From the NCBI RefSeq assembly GCF_000718635.1, contig NZ_JOBF01000007.1, positions 124,001 through 188,000 on the forward strand: a stretch of DNA of 64,000 nucleotides, written 5' to 3'. The translations under genes were made by a program, and so were the position numbers. Shown in pieces: positions 61,432 through 64,000 of this stretch. The stretch is from Streptomyces varsoviensis (GTDB lineage: Bacteria; Actinomycetota; Actinomycetes; Streptomycetales; Streptomycetaceae). Each line of letters opens with the position of its first letter. Within the stretch, counting starts at the first letter, position 1. The notes below the pieces were generated by a model, which saw only the letters and a program-made list of their open reading frames with translations, had not been told where the DNA came from and ran no database searches.

Positions 61432-62439
61432 CTAACCCCCCTCCCCCGCCGGCGCCGAAGCCGGCACCGGCACCCCCTCCGGCAGCAGCCCGCTCCCCCG
61501 CAGCTCGGCCCAGAACCCCGCGGGCAGCGCCCGGCGCAGCAGTTCCGCGCCGTCGCGGACCTCGCCCGCCGATCGGGCGCCGAGCAGGACGCTCGCGACG
61601 GCGGGGTGGCCGAACGGGAAGTGCAGGGCGGCGGCGCGCAGCGGTATGCCGTGCCGTTCGGCCACGGTGCGCGCGGCGAGCGCCCGGTCCAGTACGGGCC
61701 GGGGCGCGGCCTCGTAGTCGTACCGGGCACCGGGGCGCGGGTCGGCGAGCAGCCCGGAGTTGAAGACGCCGCCGGCCACCACGCTCTTGCCGCGCGCCGC
61801 CGCCTCGGGGAGCAGTTCCGTGAGCCCGCTCTGGTCGAGGAGGGTGTAGCGGCCGGCGAGGAGCACCGCGTCGACGTCGGTGTCGCGCAGGAAGCGGGTG
61901 AGCGGCGCGGCGTGGTTCATGCCCGCGCCGATCGCCCCGACGACGCCTTCGGCGCGGAGCCGTTCCATGGCCGGGTAGGCCTGGTCGAGCGCCTGCGGGA
62001 GGTGGTCGTCGGGGTCGTGGAGGTACAGGATGTCGACGCGGTCCAGGCCGAGCCGGTCGAGGCTGGCCTCGACGGAGCGCAGCACGCCGTCGGCGCTGAA
62101 GTCCCAGACCCGGCGGTGGGTGGCGGGGACGGCGAAGCCGCCCGCGGTGTCCTCGCCCACCGCGCCGGGGTCGGCCGCCAGCAGCCGGCCGACCTTGGTG
62201 GAGACGGTGTACTCGGCGCGGGGTCGGTCGCGCAGGGCGGCGCCGAGGCGGCGTTCGGAGAGGCCGAGGCCGTAGTGCGGGGCGGTGTCGAAGTAGCGCA
62301 GGCCCGCTTCCCAGGCGGCGTCGACGGCCGCCCGGGCGTCGGCGTCGCTGACGGGGGTGTAGAGGTTGCCGATGCCGGCCGCGCCGAAGGACAGCTCGGT
62401 GACGCGGACGGTGCCGCGGCCGAGGGTGCGGGACCTCAC
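61432..62439 (-). CDS. Aldo/keto reductase (L-fucose/D-threo-aldose dehydrogenase type)
   Basis: A 335-residue TIM-barrel NAD(P)-dependent enzyme. The catalytic tetrad is seen as Asp in YFDTAPHYGLG (with Tyr), Lys in STKVGRLL and His in YLHDPDDH. The AGIGNLYTPVSDADA segment is typical of L-fucose/D-arabinose dehydrogenases, which make the lactone. The GTG at 62439 overlaps the SDR stop in GTGA. In the operon it would perform the first oxidation. Confidence 0.88.
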   Translation of the reverse strand: MRSRTLGRGTVRVTELSFGAAGIGNLYTPVSDADARAAVDAAWEAGLRYFDTAPHYGLGLSERRLGAALRDRPRAEYTVSTKVGRLLAADPGAVGEDTAGGFAVPATHRRVWDFSADGVLRSVEASLDRLGLDRVDILYLHDPDDHLPQALDQAYPAMERLRAEGVVGAIGAGMNHAAPLTRFLRDTDVDAVLLAGRYTLLDQSGLTELLPEAAARGKSVVAGGVFNSGLLADPRPGARYDYEAAPRPVLDRALAARTVAERHGIPLRAAALHFPFGHPAVASVLLGARSAGEVRDGAELLRRALPAGFWAELRGSGLLPEGVPVPASAPAGEGG

Positions 62440-63194
62440 CGCGCGGCCGGGCGCAGCCGCAGTCCCTGCATTCCGCCATCGACGGCGAGGGCCGTGCCGG
62501 TGACGGATGCGGCGGCTGGGCTCGCCAAGTAGGCGATGGCGGCGGCGACTTCATCGGCCGTCACCAGACGGCCCATCGGCTGACGTGCTTTCAGGGCGGC
62601 GCGTTCGGCCTCGGGATCGTCGGCCGCGTCGAGCAGTCGGCCGACCCAGGGGGTGTCGGCGGTGCCGGGGTTCACGCAGTTGACGCGGATGCCCTCGCGG
62701 ACGTGGTCGGCGGCCATGGCGAGGGTCAGCGAGAGGACCGCGCCCTTGCTCGCCGAGTACAGGGCGCGCTGCGGCAGCCCGGCGGTGGCGGCGATGGAGC
62801 AGGTGTTGACGATCGCGGCGTGCGCGGAGCGCCGCAGGTGCGGCAGGGCGGCCCGGCTCGTGCGGACGACGCCCATGACGTTGACGTCCAGGACGCGGCG
62901 CCATTCCTCGTCGTCGTTGTCGGCCACGGTCCCGGCGGCGCCGATGCCGGCGTTGTTGACCAGGATGTCGAGGGCGCCGAGGTCGGTGGTGGCGGCGTGG
63001 ACCGCGGCGCGTACGGACGTGTCGTCGGCGACGTCCGCCGCGTATCCCGGCAGTTTCGCCTCCTCGGCCGCCGTGGGGTCGAGGTCGAGCACGGCGACGC
63101 GGGCGCCGCGCTCGGCGAGGAGCCGGGCCGTGGCCAGCCCGATGCCCGAACCGCCGCCCGTGACAAGGGCGTTGAGGCCCTGGAATTCCGTCAT
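62436..63194 (-). CDS. SDR dehydrogenase (2-keto-3-deoxy-L-fuconate dehydrogenase-like)
   Basis: A 252-residue classical short-chain dehydrogenase: [28 protein letters not shown], Ser in [21 protein letters not shown] with intact Tyr and Lys, and the PGTADTPWV loop. The position between dehydratase and sugar dehydrogenase fits oxidation of 2-keto-3-deoxy-fuconate or rhamnonate. Its ATG overlaps the dehydratase stop in ATGA. Confidence 0.88.
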   Translation of the reverse strand: MTEFQGLNALVTGGGSGIGLATARLLAERGARVAVLDLDPTAAEEAKLPGYAADVADDTSVRAAVHAATTDLGALDILVNNAGIGAAGTVADNDDEEWRRVLDVNVMGVVRTSRAALPHLRRSAHAAIVNTCSIAATAGLPQRALYSASKGAVLSLTLAMAADHVREGIRVNCVNPGTADTPWVGRLLDAADDPEAERAALKARQPMGRLVTADEVAAAIAYLASPAAASVTGTALAVDGGMQGLRLRPAAR

Positions 63195-64000
63195 GCCACT
63201 GCTCCTTCTGATCCGTCGTCTCCGTCGTCGTCTTTCGTCGCCCGGTCGGCGGCCCAGAATTCGCCATCCGGGTAGCTGTACCGGGCGATGGACTCGGGCC
63301 GCATGGTGGCCGAGAAGCCGGGGGCGAGCGGCGCGCCGTAGTGGCCGTCGCGGATGTGCACGGGTTCGGTGAAGTGCTCGTGGAGGTGGCCGACGTACTC
63401 GATGACTCGGTCCTCGGTGGTGCCGGAGAGCGCCACGTAGTCGAACATCGACAGGTGCTGTACCAGCTCGCAGAGGCCGACGCCGCCCGCGTGCGGGCAG
63501 ACGGGGACGCCGTACTCGGCGGCGAGCAGCAGGATGGCGAGGTTCTCGTTGACGCCGCCGACGCGGGCCGCGTCGATCTGGAGGACGTCGAGCGCGTCGG
63601 CCTGGAGCAACTGCTTGAAGACGACGCGGTTCTGCACGTGTTCGCCGGTGGCGACCTTCACGGGGGCGACGGCGCGGCGGACGGCGGCGTGACCGAGCAC
63701 GTCGTCGGGGCTGGTGGGCTCCTCGATCCAGTAGGGGTCGAACTCCGCGAGCGCGTTGGTCCACTCGATGGCCTCGCGCACGTTCCACCGCTGGTTGGCG
63801 TCGATGGCGATGCGGACGCCGGGGCCGACGGCGGCGCGTGCGGCCCGCATCCGGCGGATGTCGTCGTGGAGGTCGGCGCCGACCTTGAGTTTGATCTGGG
63901 TGAAGCCGTCGGCGACGGCCTGCCGGGCGAGGCGGGTGAGTTTCTCGTCGGGGTAGCCGAGCCAGCCGGGCGAGGTGGTGTAGCCGGGGTAGCCGCGGGC
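63191..64000 (-). CDS. Enolase-superfamily sugar acid dehydratase (L-fuconate type), 5' end outside window
   Basis: The C-terminal 270 residues of a mandelate-racemase-group enzyme. IKLKVGAD carries the Lys base, and [18 protein letters not shown] and VATGEHVQN hold the Mg ligands and catalytic Asp/Glu. [16 protein letters not shown] contains the His that marks fuconate and related sugar acid dehydratases. It is the first visible gene of the minus-strand sugar operon. Confidence 0.87.
   Translation of the reverse strand, partial: ARGYPGYTTSPGWLGYPDEKLTRLARQAVADGFTQIKLKVGADLHDDIRRMRAARAAVGPGVRIAIDANQRWNVREAIEWTNALAEFDPYWIEEPTSPDDVLGHAAVRRAVAPVKVATGEHVQNRVVFKQLLQADALDVLQIDAARVGGVNENLAILLLAAEYGVPVCPHAGGVGLCELVQHLSMFDYVALSGTTEDRVIEYVGHLHEHFTEPVHIRDGHYGAPLAPGFSATMRPESIARYSYPDGEFWAADRATKDDDGDDGSEGAVA

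Overview
The window has the hallmarks of a Streptomyces (or close actinomycete) chromosome: very high GC, GTG and TTG starts backed by GGAGG-type ribosome binding sites, ATGA/GTGA overlaps inside operons, leaderless-looking starts, and Streptomyces-type gene content (aerobic-type cobalamin genes, SulP transporter, auxiliary TrpRS, AfsR-like NB-ARC regulator). I read 48 protein genes plus one 12-codon leader peptide. The first and last genes are cut by the window edges. I saw no rRNA or tRNA gene, transposase, integrase or CRISPR array.

Layout. (1) 1-12.8 kb holds a DHA2 exporter, a class IV aminotransferase, a divergent FAD monooxygenase/TetR pair over a long palindrome, an APC permease, an L,D-transpeptidase, an EspR-like regulator, a secreted trypsin-like protease and a NUDIX hydrolase. 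It ends with a 50-residue peptide gene coupled to a JmjC oxygenase, which is a candidate RiPP or substrate/enzyme pair. (2) 12.8-25.2 kb is a compact NRPS-type cluster on the minus strand: ATP-grasp ligase, MFS exporter, FAD amine oxidase, free carrier protein, a C-A-T module ending in an enterochelin-esterase-like domain, an MbtH-adenylation fusion with no carrier domain, and a DUF885 metallohydrolase. I cannot match this combination to a known product. (3) 25.5-31.6 kb has an NB-ARC/TPR regulator with an in-frame nonanucleotide repeat, and a TrpRS behind a readable Trp attenuator with a leaderless-looking leader peptide. A secreted VWA protein and its partner follow.

(4) 31.6-51.4 kb is the cobalamin locus: cobN behind a cobalamin riboswitch, cobG, cobH, a cobI-cobJ fusion, cobK, cbiD, then cobM and cobL. 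Between cbiD and cobM lie 7.6 kb of accessory genes: FAD monooxygenase, GntR-TetR double regulator, P450, TetR with an unusual C-terminal domain, secreted protein, alpha/beta hydrolase and AraC regulator. Three genes there end in short tandem duplications. (5) 51.9-55.7 kb pairs a TsaD with a full-length alanyl-tRNA synthetase, away from the usual chromosomal neighbours of either. (6) 55.7-64 kb has two arrays of one intergenic repeat family, a MerR/SulP pair over a perfect palindrome, a zinc-finger SDR, and an L-fucose/L-rhamnose-type sugar catabolic operon: dehydratase, SDR, AKR dehydrogenase, mutarotase and lactonase.

The most novel material is the NRPS/ATP-grasp cluster with the neighbouring peptide-JmjC pair. 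The auxiliary-looking synthetases (TrpRS, AlaRS with TsaD) could be target-protection genes, but that link is inference. All family calls come from reading motifs by eye; no database search was run.
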